From positions 1-5,806 of the forward strand of contig CAMWQX010000084.1 of the NCBI GenBank assembly GCA_947176475.1: a stretch of DNA of 5,806 nucleotides, read 5' to 3'. Positions within the stretch are counted from its first letter, which is position 1. Each line of letters begins with the position of its first letter. A program made the position numbers and the translations under genes. The notes under the pieces were generated by a model. The model had not been told where the DNA came from. It did not search any database and saw only the letters and a program-made list of their open reading frames with translations. Source of the DNA: an uncultured Bacillota bacterium (GTDB taxonomy: Bacteria; Bacillota_I; Bacilli_A; RF39; UBA660). Below are positions 1 through 5,806 of the stretch, piece by piece.

Positions 1-52
1 ATACAATCACATATATAACTTTATTTTATAGTATTTAGACAACTTTTACAAT
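1..52 (-). promoter_or_regulatory. Possible leftward sigma-A type promoter at the window edge
   Basis: This short AT-rich stretch has no reading frame of note. Read on the minus strand it contains TTGTAA (51-46, 4 of 6 matches to the -35 consensus), a 17-bp spacer, and TAAAAT (28-23, 5 of 6 matches to the -10 consensus). It lies just downstream of the terminator of the 923-codon gene, which is where a promoter for the next minus-strand gene would be expected. That gene would be outside the window. In DNA this AT-rich, such matches occur by chance, so this is only a candidate. Confidence 0.3.
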
Positions 53-80
53 AAAAAGCACATTTTATTGTGCTTTTTTA
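53..80 (-). terminator. Intrinsic terminator of the 923-codon gene
   Basis: There is a perfect 10-bp inverted repeat: arms at 53-62 and 69-78 (AAAAAGCACA / TGTGCTTTTT) around a 6-base loop. On the minus strand the hairpin begins 8 nt after the TAA stop at 89-87 and ends in a run of T (TTTTTATTG). This is the usual rho-independent form. The stem is A/T-heavy at its base with a GCAC core. The plus-strand side also ends in Ts, so it could work in both directions for a convergent gene to the left. Confidence 0.85.
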
Positions 81-86
81 TCATTG

Positions 87-2858
87 TTATTCTTGAGATT
101 TTAACATCTTTTGTTTATAATGTTTTGATTCTTCCATATAATTTTCGGATATAAATTTTTTGTAGGCATTTAAATGCTCTAGATAATTAGGAGCATTATT
201 TTCTAAAGAGGATTCATAAGTAGCATATAATTCATTAGCTTTATGATCTAATGTACCTTTAATAAAGGCAATATTTCCAAGAATATGGTATGCATTTTCA
301 AGTTTCTCAACTGGTAAATCTGTCTTAATAAGAGCTTGATATACTTCTTCATAGCGACGATCTTTAATTAGAATGCGCATTTCATGTAAGAAGGATTTAA
401 ATTCCTCAGTTTTTTCTGGAGTCGTTAATTCTTTTGGTAATTTAGTTGCTGGGATTTCCTCTTCTTCTAAAATTGGCTCTTCCAATATTTCATCTGTAAG
501 ATCAGATTGATCAACAACGAAACGCAAATGAGGAATCATCACATTTAGCATCTTTTTAGCTAATCTTAAGAATGTAAAATTATATATCTTTTCAATATCT
601 TTCCAATCAATAGATGCTATAAGTTTCTGGCTAGTTAAATAATCTCCTTGATCTATAGCAGCAAGGAATCTCTCACTAGCAACTTCAGATTCACTTTCGA
701 CTTCAAGGAAATCAGTATTATTTAAGCGTCCATCAAGACTTAAAATGGTCGTCTCAGCAATATTTAAAAGTGATGAATCAATATCAATAAGTTGAAGAAT
801 CTCCTTTTTTAGCTCAACTTTTCTTTGCATTATTTCAACAATTGTTTCAATATCTTCACGAGTGAATCTTGGTTGAATCGACATGTTATGGATTCGATTA
901 TTTAAATCTTCAAGTTCCGCTTTAATATTTTCAACTTTTTCCTGTTGCGTGATTATATCTTCAAGCAATAATTTATAAAGTTCTATTTCTCTTGAATCTT
1001 TAGAATTTTCAGATAGTTCATCGATTAAGTCATCAACTAGTGAGTAAGCATAATCGTAATCACGATTACTTATAGCTTTATAGAAGTCTTTAAGTTTATA
1101 GCCTGTTGGCTCACTATAATCAGCATAGACGATTATTCCTTTTTCTAATTTTTTTATTCTTTTTATTAAACGAGCAGTGAAACCACATAGTCGATCAAGA
1201 TCTCCACGTTCTTTATCGCGTTCAACTAAAGCATAAGCAAGTTCATAGTTGCGGTTATATACTAAATCATAGATGGTTTCATAATTAAGTTCTAAATTTG
1301 ATGCTTCTTCTCTTAATTCTTCGTCTATTATTTCATCAACTGGTTCAGTTGAAGGAATTGGTGTTTCTTGGATGATTTCTTTTTCTTCTTCCACAACTGG
1401 TAGCTGATCATTTTCTTCTTTTAAAACTTCTTTTACTTCAATTTCTTCCTTAGGAGGTTCAACCTTAGGAGGTTCAACTGGTGGAATATTTTCCTTTTTT
1501 TCACGATTAATCTTATCTAAATTAATCATTTCATTTAATATTTTTCTTTTGATATCAAAGATAACTGAACCATTTATTCTAGCAATATGTGAAAAAGCAT
1601 TGGCTTTTTTATAGTCCCCTTTTTCAATCGCATAATTAAAATTAACTGTAGGATCTTTTTTTAAATTATAATTAATAGCCATTTCTTCTAAAATTTCATC
1701 ATTCTCACGCATTCTCTTTAATTTTTTAAACATAGCTAAAAGTTCAGTATTATGAAGATAATTCTCACTTTCGGGATCTGAATAAGTTATTGATAATGTT
1801 AATTCTTGCATAGCCATATCTAAATCTTCAATGTTGAATACTTTTAAGAATTTCTTAAAATGATAATTGGCATCACTAATGCTTATTTTATGTAAACTTG
1901 GATTATGAGAAATATTTAACTCATTAAGTTCATGAAGTAATTTTTTAACTAATTGATAATAAGCATCAGGATTTTCACGACAAACTTCTTCAATATAATT
2001 TGAAGCTCTTAGATAGTCCTTATCGCGAAGATATAGTGCTAAAAGAATTTTTGGAGCATTATTTCCATAATTAGCCATTTTATCATTATTTAAAACAAGA
2101 TTATCATCATTTTTAAAAGCAATAATATTTTTTATTAATTCCATTAAAGAGTTGTATTTTTCTCTTAATTTATCATCTTTAATCCTTCTTAGAATTTCTT
2201 CATGCCCTTCTAAGGCTTCTTCATATTTATTTTCTTTAATTAAGATATTTATGCGTTCAACATTTTCAGATATTAGGGCTTTATCTTCTTGAAGAGAGAT
2301 AACTTTATTAACAAGGTCACACATAGCTCTAGTAACATCGCCAATAAACCCTTGTTCATTTAATTGTTGTTGAGCAGATATTTCAATATTTTCTTTGGCA
2401 GCATTATAATCTTTATTGACCACATTTACACAGAAATTATTCCAATATAAGGCATTGGGCTTATCTTCAAAAGTTAATTCTTGCAATTCATCAAAAGGTA
2501 TTGGTTTTCTGTTTTCAAGAATTTCATATAATAATGTAAAACCAACGCGAAGAAGATTATCACTTTTGTGATCAGTTTTTACTTCATAACCGCGCATTAA
2601 ATAATTATATGCTTGTTCATAATTTCCGGCGCTAGCACTTGCACTAAAATTGCGAATAGCAAAGACGCTCTTTTTATTTTTGGATTTGGTTAACGATTTT
2701 ACACAGTATGTACCGCGTTTAACTTTTTCTAATTTGCCTTTTTCGGTTAATTTATTAATAAAGTATTTTGTGATACCTAATTCATTTAACTCTTTAGTAG
2801 TTAAATTTTGATTAGTATATGAATTTAATTTATCATAGCATTTTTGTAAATCTGTCAT
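87..2858 (-). CDS. Large alpha-helical repeat protein with N-terminal AbiEi-like winged helix; function unknown
   Basis: A complete 923-residue protein that I do not recognise as a named family. The ATG at 2858-2856 is chosen because AAGGAG (2871-2866) lies 7 nt upstream; the stop is TAA. Residues about 1-55 resemble the winged helix-turn-helix of AbiEi-type antitoxin/regulator proteins: LTTKELNELG, then the helix KYFINKLTEKG, then the wing LEKVKRGTYCV with the characteristic RG-x-Y. The rest is predicted all-helical. A motif like NYEQAYNYL, KDYNAAKEN, NKYEEALEG, KDYLRASNY, GDYKKANAF, RNYELAYAL, RDYDYAYSL, GDYLTSQKL, RRYEEVYQA recurs near residues 79, 149, 210, 280, 414, 536, 599, 738 and 834, with a degenerate copy at 344. 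Residues 453-520 form an acidic, Pro/Glu-rich linker, and about 637-695 look like a coiled coil. There is no signal peptide, membrane segment or P-loop, so it is probably cytoplasmic. It is a paralogue of the gene upstream (2943-5806) but lacks that protein's C-terminal TPRs. It probably has its own promoter and terminator. A regulatory or scaffold role is inference only. Confidence 0.93.
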   Translation of the reverse strand: MTDLQKCYDKLNSYTNQNLTTKELNELGITKYFINKLTEKGKLEKVKRGTYCVKSLTKSKNKKSVFAIRNFSASASAGNYEQAYNYLMRGYEVKTDHKSDNLLRVGFTLLYEILENRKPIPFDELQELTFEDKPNALYWNNFCVNVVNKDYNAAKENIEISAQQQLNEQGFIGDVTRAMCDLVNKVISLQEDKALISENVERINILIKENKYEEALEGHEEILRRIKDDKLREKYNSLMELIKNIIAFKNDDNLVLNNDKMANYGNNAPKILLALYLRDKDYLRASNYIEEVCRENPDAYYQLVKKLLHELNELNISHNPSLHKISISDANYHFKKFLKVFNIEDLDMAMQELTLSITYSDPESENYLHNTELLAMFKKLKRMRENDEILEEMAINYNLKKDPTVNFNYAIEKGDYKKANAFSHIARINGSVIFDIKRKILNEMINLDKINREKKENIPPVEPPKVEPPKEEIEVKEVLKEENDQLPVVEEEKEIIQETPIPSTEPVDEIIDEELREEASNLELNYETIYDLVYNRNYELAYALVERDKERGDLDRLCGFTARLIKRIKKLEKGIIVYADYSEPTGYKLKDFYKAISNRDYDYAYSLVDDLIDELSENSKDSREIELYKLLLEDIITQQEKVENIKAELEDLNNRIHNMSIQPRFTREDIETIVEIMQRKVELKKEILQLIDIDSSLLNIAETTILSLDGRLNNTDFLEVESESEVASERFLAAIDQGDYLTSQKLIASIDWKDIEKIYNFTFLRLAKKMLNVMIPHLRFVVDQSDLTDEILEEPILEEEEIPATKLPKELTTPEKTEEFKSFLHEMRILIKDRRYEEVYQALIKTDLPVEKLENAYHILGNIAFIKGTLDHKANELYATYESSLENNAPNYLEHLNAYKKFISENYMEESKHYKQKMLKSQE
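1299..1502 (-). other. Acidic Pro/Glu-rich linker in the 923-residue protein (residues 453-520)
   Basis: This region is low in complexity, dominated by Glu, Pro, Val and Lys (for example PPVEPPKVEPPKEE and VVEEEKEII), and likely disordered. It separates an N-terminal group of about six repeat units from a C-terminal group of about four. Equivalent acidic linkers sit at the matching place in the paralogue, so the two-lobed layout appears ancestral. Confidence 0.75.
1448..1477. repeat. Perfect 15-bp tandem duplication, two copies
   Basis: The plus-strand unit CCTTAGGAGGTTCAA occurs at 1448-1462 and again at 1463-1477 with no mismatch. It encodes the pentapeptide doubling VEPPK-VEPPK in the acidic linker. 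The length is a multiple of three, so copy-number change would keep the frame. The exact identity suggests a recent slippage duplication. Confidence 0.9.
2694..2858 (-). other. AbiEi-like winged helix domain (residues 1-55)
   Basis: The segment reads as helix 1 (DLQKCYDKLNSYTNQ), recognition-type helices (TTKELNELG and KYFINKLTEKG), and a beta wing ending in KRGTYCV. In AbiEi antitoxins and many related Firmicutes regulators, this N-terminal module has the pattern 'hxxxxLxxxGhxxxxhxxLxxxGxLxxhxRGxY', and it matches here. Known members bind DNA upstream of their own toxin operon. No AbiEii-like nucleotidyltransferase toxin is present in the window. Family assignment is from pattern recognition, not a profile search. 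Confidence 0.65.
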
Positions 2859-2890
2859 AGTTGTTCTCCTTTTTTCTTTTTATTTTATCA
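2859..2890 (-). promoter_or_regulatory. Probable promoter and ribosome-binding site of the 923-codon gene
   Basis: On the minus strand an extended -10 element, TGATAAAAT, lies at 2890-2882. A weak -35 (TTTATT, 2910-2905, 3 of 6 matches) sits 17 bp upstream of the -10 hexamer and falls in the T-rich tail of the preceding terminator. Transcription would begin near 2875, giving a leader of only about 15-20 nt that is almost entirely the Shine-Dalgarno AAAAAGGAG. The AAGGAG at 2871-2866 is strong and spaced 7 nt from the ATG. The RBS is clear; the promoter is a reasonable but unproven match. Confidence 0.6.
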
Positions 2891-2910
2891 CTTTTGCCTT
2901 TTTAAATAAA

Positions 2911-2940
2911 TAAAAAGAGAACATATTTATTCTCTTTTTT
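2911..2940 (-). terminator. Intrinsic terminator of the upstream (truncated) gene
   Basis: A perfect 10-bp inverted repeat, AAAAAGAGAA (2912-2921) and TTCTCTTTTT (2930-2939), flanks an 8-base loop. It begins 3 nt after the TAA stop at 2945-2943 and, on the minus strand, runs into TTTTTATTTATTT. The GC content of the stem is low (GAGAA core), so it may be leaky, letting some transcription run into the next gene 84 bp downstream of the stop. Confidence 0.75.
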
Positions 2941-2942
2941 AA

Positions 2943-5806
2943 TTATTTTTTATTGGCATAATATAAATGCTTTAAATGACGATTGTATGGTACTGATTTG
3001 TCGCTTTGACCAGTGCTATTATAGCATGTTGCTAACATGCAACTTACATTTCCATCTTTAAATGGTCTTATTGCTTGGAATTGTTCAAGGAAGTTAATTG
3101 CTCTTTCGTAATCTCCCTCTTGGTAGGCAAATTTTCCTAAAGCCATAAAGGCCGTTGGATCAGGAGAAATTTGTAAAGCTTTTTGATAATCTATTTTTGC
3201 TTCTTTAATTTGTTTTAATTTTTCATAAGCACGAGCTCTTAAGATGTAGCCTTTACAATTAATGTCTTTATCAAGTTCGATATATTTATTAAGAAGTTCG
3301 ATAGCTTGTTCATAGTTTTTCTTCTCTCTTTTATTATAAAACATTGCTAAGGATGCCGAATATATCTTCTCTTTTTCTTCATAGTTTGGTTGCTTTAAAT
3401 CTCGTTCTAATATATCAATGCGTTTGCGATGATGTGTTAAATCACGATCAATTGATTTACTTGTGATATACCCAGAGTATTCGATTAGTCCTTTGCGAGC
3501 TTCTTCAATATTGCCAGATGCTAAAGCTTTATTGAATTTATCAAATAAATTATGAGATTCTATCTTTACCGCCTTTTTAGCAGCAACAATATCAGTAATG
3601 ATATCAACCATATTTTGATCTTCTGCTAAATTGGCATCACTTTCAAAAATTTCACCTAGAGCTTCAGAATACTTTTGACGTTTAACTAGAGATCCAAGTT
3701 TTCTTAATAATTCAACTTTATTATACTCCTTTTTACCTTTTTCATCTAAAAGTTCATAAGCAATTTTATCAGTTTGATTTAATAATTCTTGTGGAACTTT
3801 TTGCTTAGCTACTTCTTCTCTTTGATCTTCACGATTGCTTACTAAATCCATATGCTCATGCATATACATAAGAAGTTTTTTCAATAGACGAAGATTAGTG
3901 TTATTCATCTTATCGCGAAAATTATCCCAATTTTCCGTAGTTAGAATATTTTCAACGGTCATTAAATCGCCACATTTTAAGGCGTCATAGAAAACATCTC
4001 CGACTTTAGTACTAGTTGTATCTATAGAATAGCATACTTCTTCATCATCGACATTTTTTTCTTGAACAGAAGCAAAATGGCAATCATTTAGTTCGTTATT
4101 CATAGCCATAAAAGCAGCTTCTGCGGCTCCTAAAACTAATATATCTTTAGCAGTTTTAAATTTATGGGTTAAAGAAAGGTCCACTTTTTCTTGTAATAGA
4201 TTACGACATTCAAGGATATCGTCATCATCAAATTCTGGTTTATTAGATAAAGCAAATATTTTTTTATCGATACTATCAATTTGAATTGTAGCTTCTTTTT
4301 TAGCAGCTTCTTCTTTTTCTTTTTGACGTTTTTCATCTTCAATTCTCGTAAGTTCTTCACATATATCATTTAGGATTAATTTAAATAAATGCATTTCTTG
4401 AGGGGTGCGAGAACGATCTTCACATTCAGTAACATATTCATTGGCTAAAAAATAATCACGATTATTTATAGCAGCAAAGAATATCTTAAAACAATCCTGA
4501 GTATAATCGATTGGTTTTTGCTCAACTTCTTGCAAAGTTCCTCTAATAACATGTAAATAAGCGGCAACTAAGCGTCTAGCATTGAAATTGAGACGACTTG
4601 GTTGCTCTCCTGGAATACGTTCTCTTTCCAAAAGATAAAGGGCTTGTTCATATCGTTTGTTATATATAAGATCATATAGATTGTCATAATTTAGTTCAAT
4701 CTCTTTAATAGATTCTAACACGGCTAATTTATGCTTTTCCTTTTTAGTTAATTCACGAGGTGGATCAACTTTTAAATCTTTTGGGGATTCTTCAACAACT
4801 TCGTCAACTTTTGCGGCTTCCTCTAGACTTTCTTCTTCCTTAGGTGATTCTACTGTTTCTTCTAAAGAGACAGTTTCCTCTGGTTCAGAAGTTTGATTGG
4901 TATGTTCTTCAACAGTCTGGTTTTCTAATTCTTTGGTAGCATCATCGATAGAATAACCATTTTGTTCTTCCCTTTCAATTAATGCGAAAGCCTCTTCAAA
5001 TTCACGATTTTTTATTAAAGAATAAAGGGTTTTATAATTTAATTCTAAGTTCTCAATACTTTCTAAAACTTCTTTTAAACTATCATCTTCATAAACTTCT
5101 ATAGTTTTAACTTCTTGAACTTTTTCTTCTCTTGCTTCCTCTACTACTTCCTCTTCTTTAGGCGCAAGTGGTGTTTTTTCAGAGATTTCCTTATCAACAA
5201 TCTTTAAGTGATTTGATAATGGTTTAATTTCATCTTCTTCCGTTAGTTCAATTTGGCGATTTATTTTATCTTGACGCAAGATAGCTTTAATAAGCAAATA
5301 TTGAGCTTCTAAAGTAAGAGATTCATTGATTTGGTCTTTAGGTAAGAATTTTTCTGCCGCATGCCAATCACGTTTTCTTACAGCACTATTAAAGTTAAAC
5401 TGCTCAGAGTCACTTGATAGATAGACATTATGAACTTCTTCTAAAGGTAAACCGCTTTCTTGCATTTCTTTTAAACTTTTTAACATCTCATACAAGCTAA
5501 GACTGCTTCTATATGTCGAGGTTCGCTTATCCACCTTATAAATTAGATTTAATTTTATCTCTTTATAGGCTTCATCAAAATCAAGGTGTTGCATTGCCCA
5601 TAAGAAACGGTTAAAATGGCGATTGGCTTCTCCGTCATCTTTGCGAGTTTTTGATCGCAGTTCTTGGATCTCTGTCTTAGGAATATTGGCATAATTACGT
5701 CTTTTATTTATATCTATTAAATCTTTTAAAAGAAGACTGGCTAAGCGATAAAATCCACCTTTATACAATTCATAGCATTTATCAACATATACGTTAGCAC
5801 TTACAT
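2943..5806 (-). CDS. Large helical-repeat protein with C-terminal TPR repeats, 5' end cut by window edge; function unknown
   Basis: Only the 3' part of this gene is here. A TTG at 5768-5766 could be taken as its start, but the same frame continues open upstream through 12 more codons (V-S-A-N-V-Y-V-D-K-C-Y-E) to the window edge. There is no Shine-Dalgarno before the TTG, and homology to the neighbour continues across it. Numbered from the TTG (941 codons), repeat motifs of the neighbour's type occur near 62 (LDFDEAYKE), 132, 255 (REFEEAFAL), 371 (KRYEQALYL), 437 (NRDYFLANE), 599 and 698. Acidic linkers lie at about 176-234 and 284-345, and a charged coiled-coil-like segment at about 473-510. 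Residues about 800-938 are canonical TPRs, which the paralogue at 87-2858 lacks. No signal peptide or membrane segment is visible, though the N-terminus is unseen; by homology it may carry a winged helix. TPRs usually mediate protein-protein contacts; the partner is unknown. It ends in TAA followed at once by a terminator. Confidence 0.93.
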   Translation of the reverse strand, partial: VSANVYVDKCYELYKGGFYRLASLLLKDLIDINKRRNYANIPKTEIQELRSKTRKDDGEANRHFNRFLWAMQHLDFDEAYKEIKLNLIYKVDKRTSTYRSSLSLYEMLKSLKEMQESGLPLEEVHNVYLSSDSEQFNFNSAVRKRDWHAAEKFLPKDQINESLTLEAQYLLIKAILRQDKINRQIELTEEDEIKPLSNHLKIVDKEISEKTPLAPKEEEVVEEAREEKVQEVKTIEVYEDDSLKEVLESIENLELNYKTLYSLIKNREFEEAFALIEREEQNGYSIDDATKELENQTVEEHTNQTSEPEETVSLEETVESPKEEESLEEAAKVDEVVEESPKDLKVDPPRELTKKEKHKLAVLESIKEIELNYDNLYDLIYNKRYEQALYLLERERIPGEQPSRLNFNARRLVAAYLHVIRGTLQEVEQKPIDYTQDCFKIFFAAINNRDYFLANEYVTECEDRSRTPQEMHLFKLILNDICEELTRIEDEKRQKEKEEAAKKEATIQIDSIDKKIFALSNKPEFDDDDILECRNLLQEKVDLSLTHKFKTAKDILVLGAAEAAFMAMNNELNDCHFASVQEKNVDDEEVCYSIDTTSTKVGDVFYDALKCGDLMTVENILTTENWDNFRDKMNNTNLRLLKKLLMYMHEHMDLVSNREDQREEVAKQKVPQELLNQTDKIAYELLDEKGKKEYNKVELLRKLGSLVKRQKYSEALGEIFESDANLAEDQNMVDIITDIVAAKKAVKIESHNLFDKFNKALASGNIEEARKGLIEYSGYITSKSIDRDLTHHRKRIDILERDLKQPNYEEKEKIYSASLAMFYNKREKKNYEQAIELLNKYIELDKDINCKGYILRARAYEKLKQIKEAKIDYQKALQISPDPTAFMALGKFAYQEGDYERAINFLEQFQAIRPFKDGNVSCMLATCYNSTGQSDKSVPYNRHLKHLYYANKK
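2964..3377 (-). other. C-terminal TPR array (about four repeats)
   Basis: Four consecutive units of about 34 residues follow the TPR pattern. The first has KNYEQAIELLNKYIELD; the second, GYILRARAYEKLKQIKEA with KALQISPDP; the third, MALGKFAYQEGDYERAINFL; the fourth, more degenerate, SCMLATCYNSTGQSDKS. The A-x-x-Y, G-D-Y-x-x-A and I/L-x-P positions match TPR helices A and B and the closing Pro. This is the only part of either protein I can assign to TPR with confidence. It may be a later addition to the shared solenoid, or a segment lost from the neighbour. Confidence 0.85.
4620..4718 (-). repeat. Internal protein repeat, copy B (33 codons)
   Basis: This encodes LESIKEIELNYDNLYDLIYN then KRYEQALYLLERE. 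It is the full-length version that leads into the FNARRLVAAYLHVIRG helix. It is also the counterpart of residues 522-548 of the 923-residue paralogue (ELNYETIYDLVYNRNYE, positions 1215-1295), which has only one copy. Confidence 0.85.
4734..4919 (-). other. Acidic Glu/Ser/Thr/Pro-rich linker between repeat copies
   Basis: About 62 codons encode a low-complexity acidic stretch (for example EEHTNQTSEPEETVSLEE and KVDEVVEESPK) lying between copy A and copy B of the internal repeat. It is probably disordered. A second acidic linker of similar make-up precedes copy A at 5067-5243, so linker and repeat unit look duplicated together. Confidence 0.7.
4968..5066 (-). repeat. Internal protein repeat, copy A (33 codons)
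   Basis: This encodes LESIENLELNYKTLYSLIKN followed by REFEEAFALIERE. It matches copy B at 4620-4718 at 19 of 33 positions without gaps. After ERE the similarity stops and an acidic linker follows, so copy A is a half unit missing the helices that follow copy B. Confidence 0.85.

Noticed and set aside
2694..2858. A complete type IV toxin-antitoxin (AbiE) module
   Set aside because: Only the winged-helix-like start is present. There is no AbiEi C-terminal domain and no nucleotidyltransferase toxin gene in the window.
4169..4369. A 66-codon open frame on the minus strand beginning MIYVKNLREL and rich in Lys
   Set aside because: It lies wholly inside the long paralogue in another frame. Its poly-Lys content is the frame-shifted reading of the GAA/AAA-rich coiled-coil segment, and it has no ribosome-binding site of its own.
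1..5806. CRISPR array, tRNA, rRNA, insertion sequence or plasmid origin
   Set aside because: No regularly spaced direct repeats, no tRNA or rRNA-like segments, and no transposase or terminal inverted repeats are visible. The only inverted repeats of note are the two terminators.
87..5806. STAND or AAA ATPase-type regulator, given the HTH and TPR ends
   Set aside because: I find no P-loop (GxxxxGK[ST]) or Walker B-like motif in either protein; the whole length between the ends is helical repeats and acidic linker.
87..5806. Mycoplasma-type genetic code (UGA = Trp), considered because of the low GC
   Set aside because: The Trp codons I checked, for example those in LYWNN, IDWKD and LWAMQ, read TGG, and both long frames are intact under the standard bacterial code.

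Overview
The window is AT-rich and all visible coding lies on the minus strand. It holds two very large genes read right to left, separated by 84 bp. The A+T-biased codons, strong AGGAG ribosome-binding site, Lys/Glu/Asn/Ile-rich proteins and short hairpin-plus-T-tract terminators suggest a low-GC Firmicutes/Tenericutes-type bacterium, perhaps an uncultured gut Bacilli or Erysipelotrichia-like lineage. That placement is inference. The Trp codons I read in the two genes are TGG and both genes end in TAA, so nothing points to the Mycoplasma (UGA = Trp) code.

Layout, left to right: positions 1-52 are a gene-free AT-rich edge with a possible leftward promoter. A hairpin terminator follows at 53-80. 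Gene 1 occupies 87-2858 (minus, 923 codons, complete). The gap at 2859-2942 holds gene 1's ribosome-binding site and a probable extended -10 promoter, plus the terminator of gene 2. Gene 2 occupies 2943-5806 (minus) and is cut by the right edge: its frame stays open to the last base, so its N-terminus is missing.

The two proteins are diverged paralogues. Both are cytoplasmic-looking alpha-helical repeat proteins with no signal peptide, membrane segment or nucleotide-binding motif that I can see. Their repeat units are recognised by a '[GRK]-[DN]-[YF]-x-x-A' helix-turn motif. Both are interrupted by acidic, Pro/Glu-rich linkers, and both share a gap-free block around a conserved Trp. Gene 1 starts with a small winged-helix domain resembling the AbiEi antitoxin N-terminal domain. 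Gene 2 ends with about four recognisable TPR repeats that gene 1 lacks, and carries an extra internal copy of one repeat unit between two acidic linkers. Domain form suggests a DNA- or protein-binding scaffold or regulator, but no function can be assigned from sequence alone.
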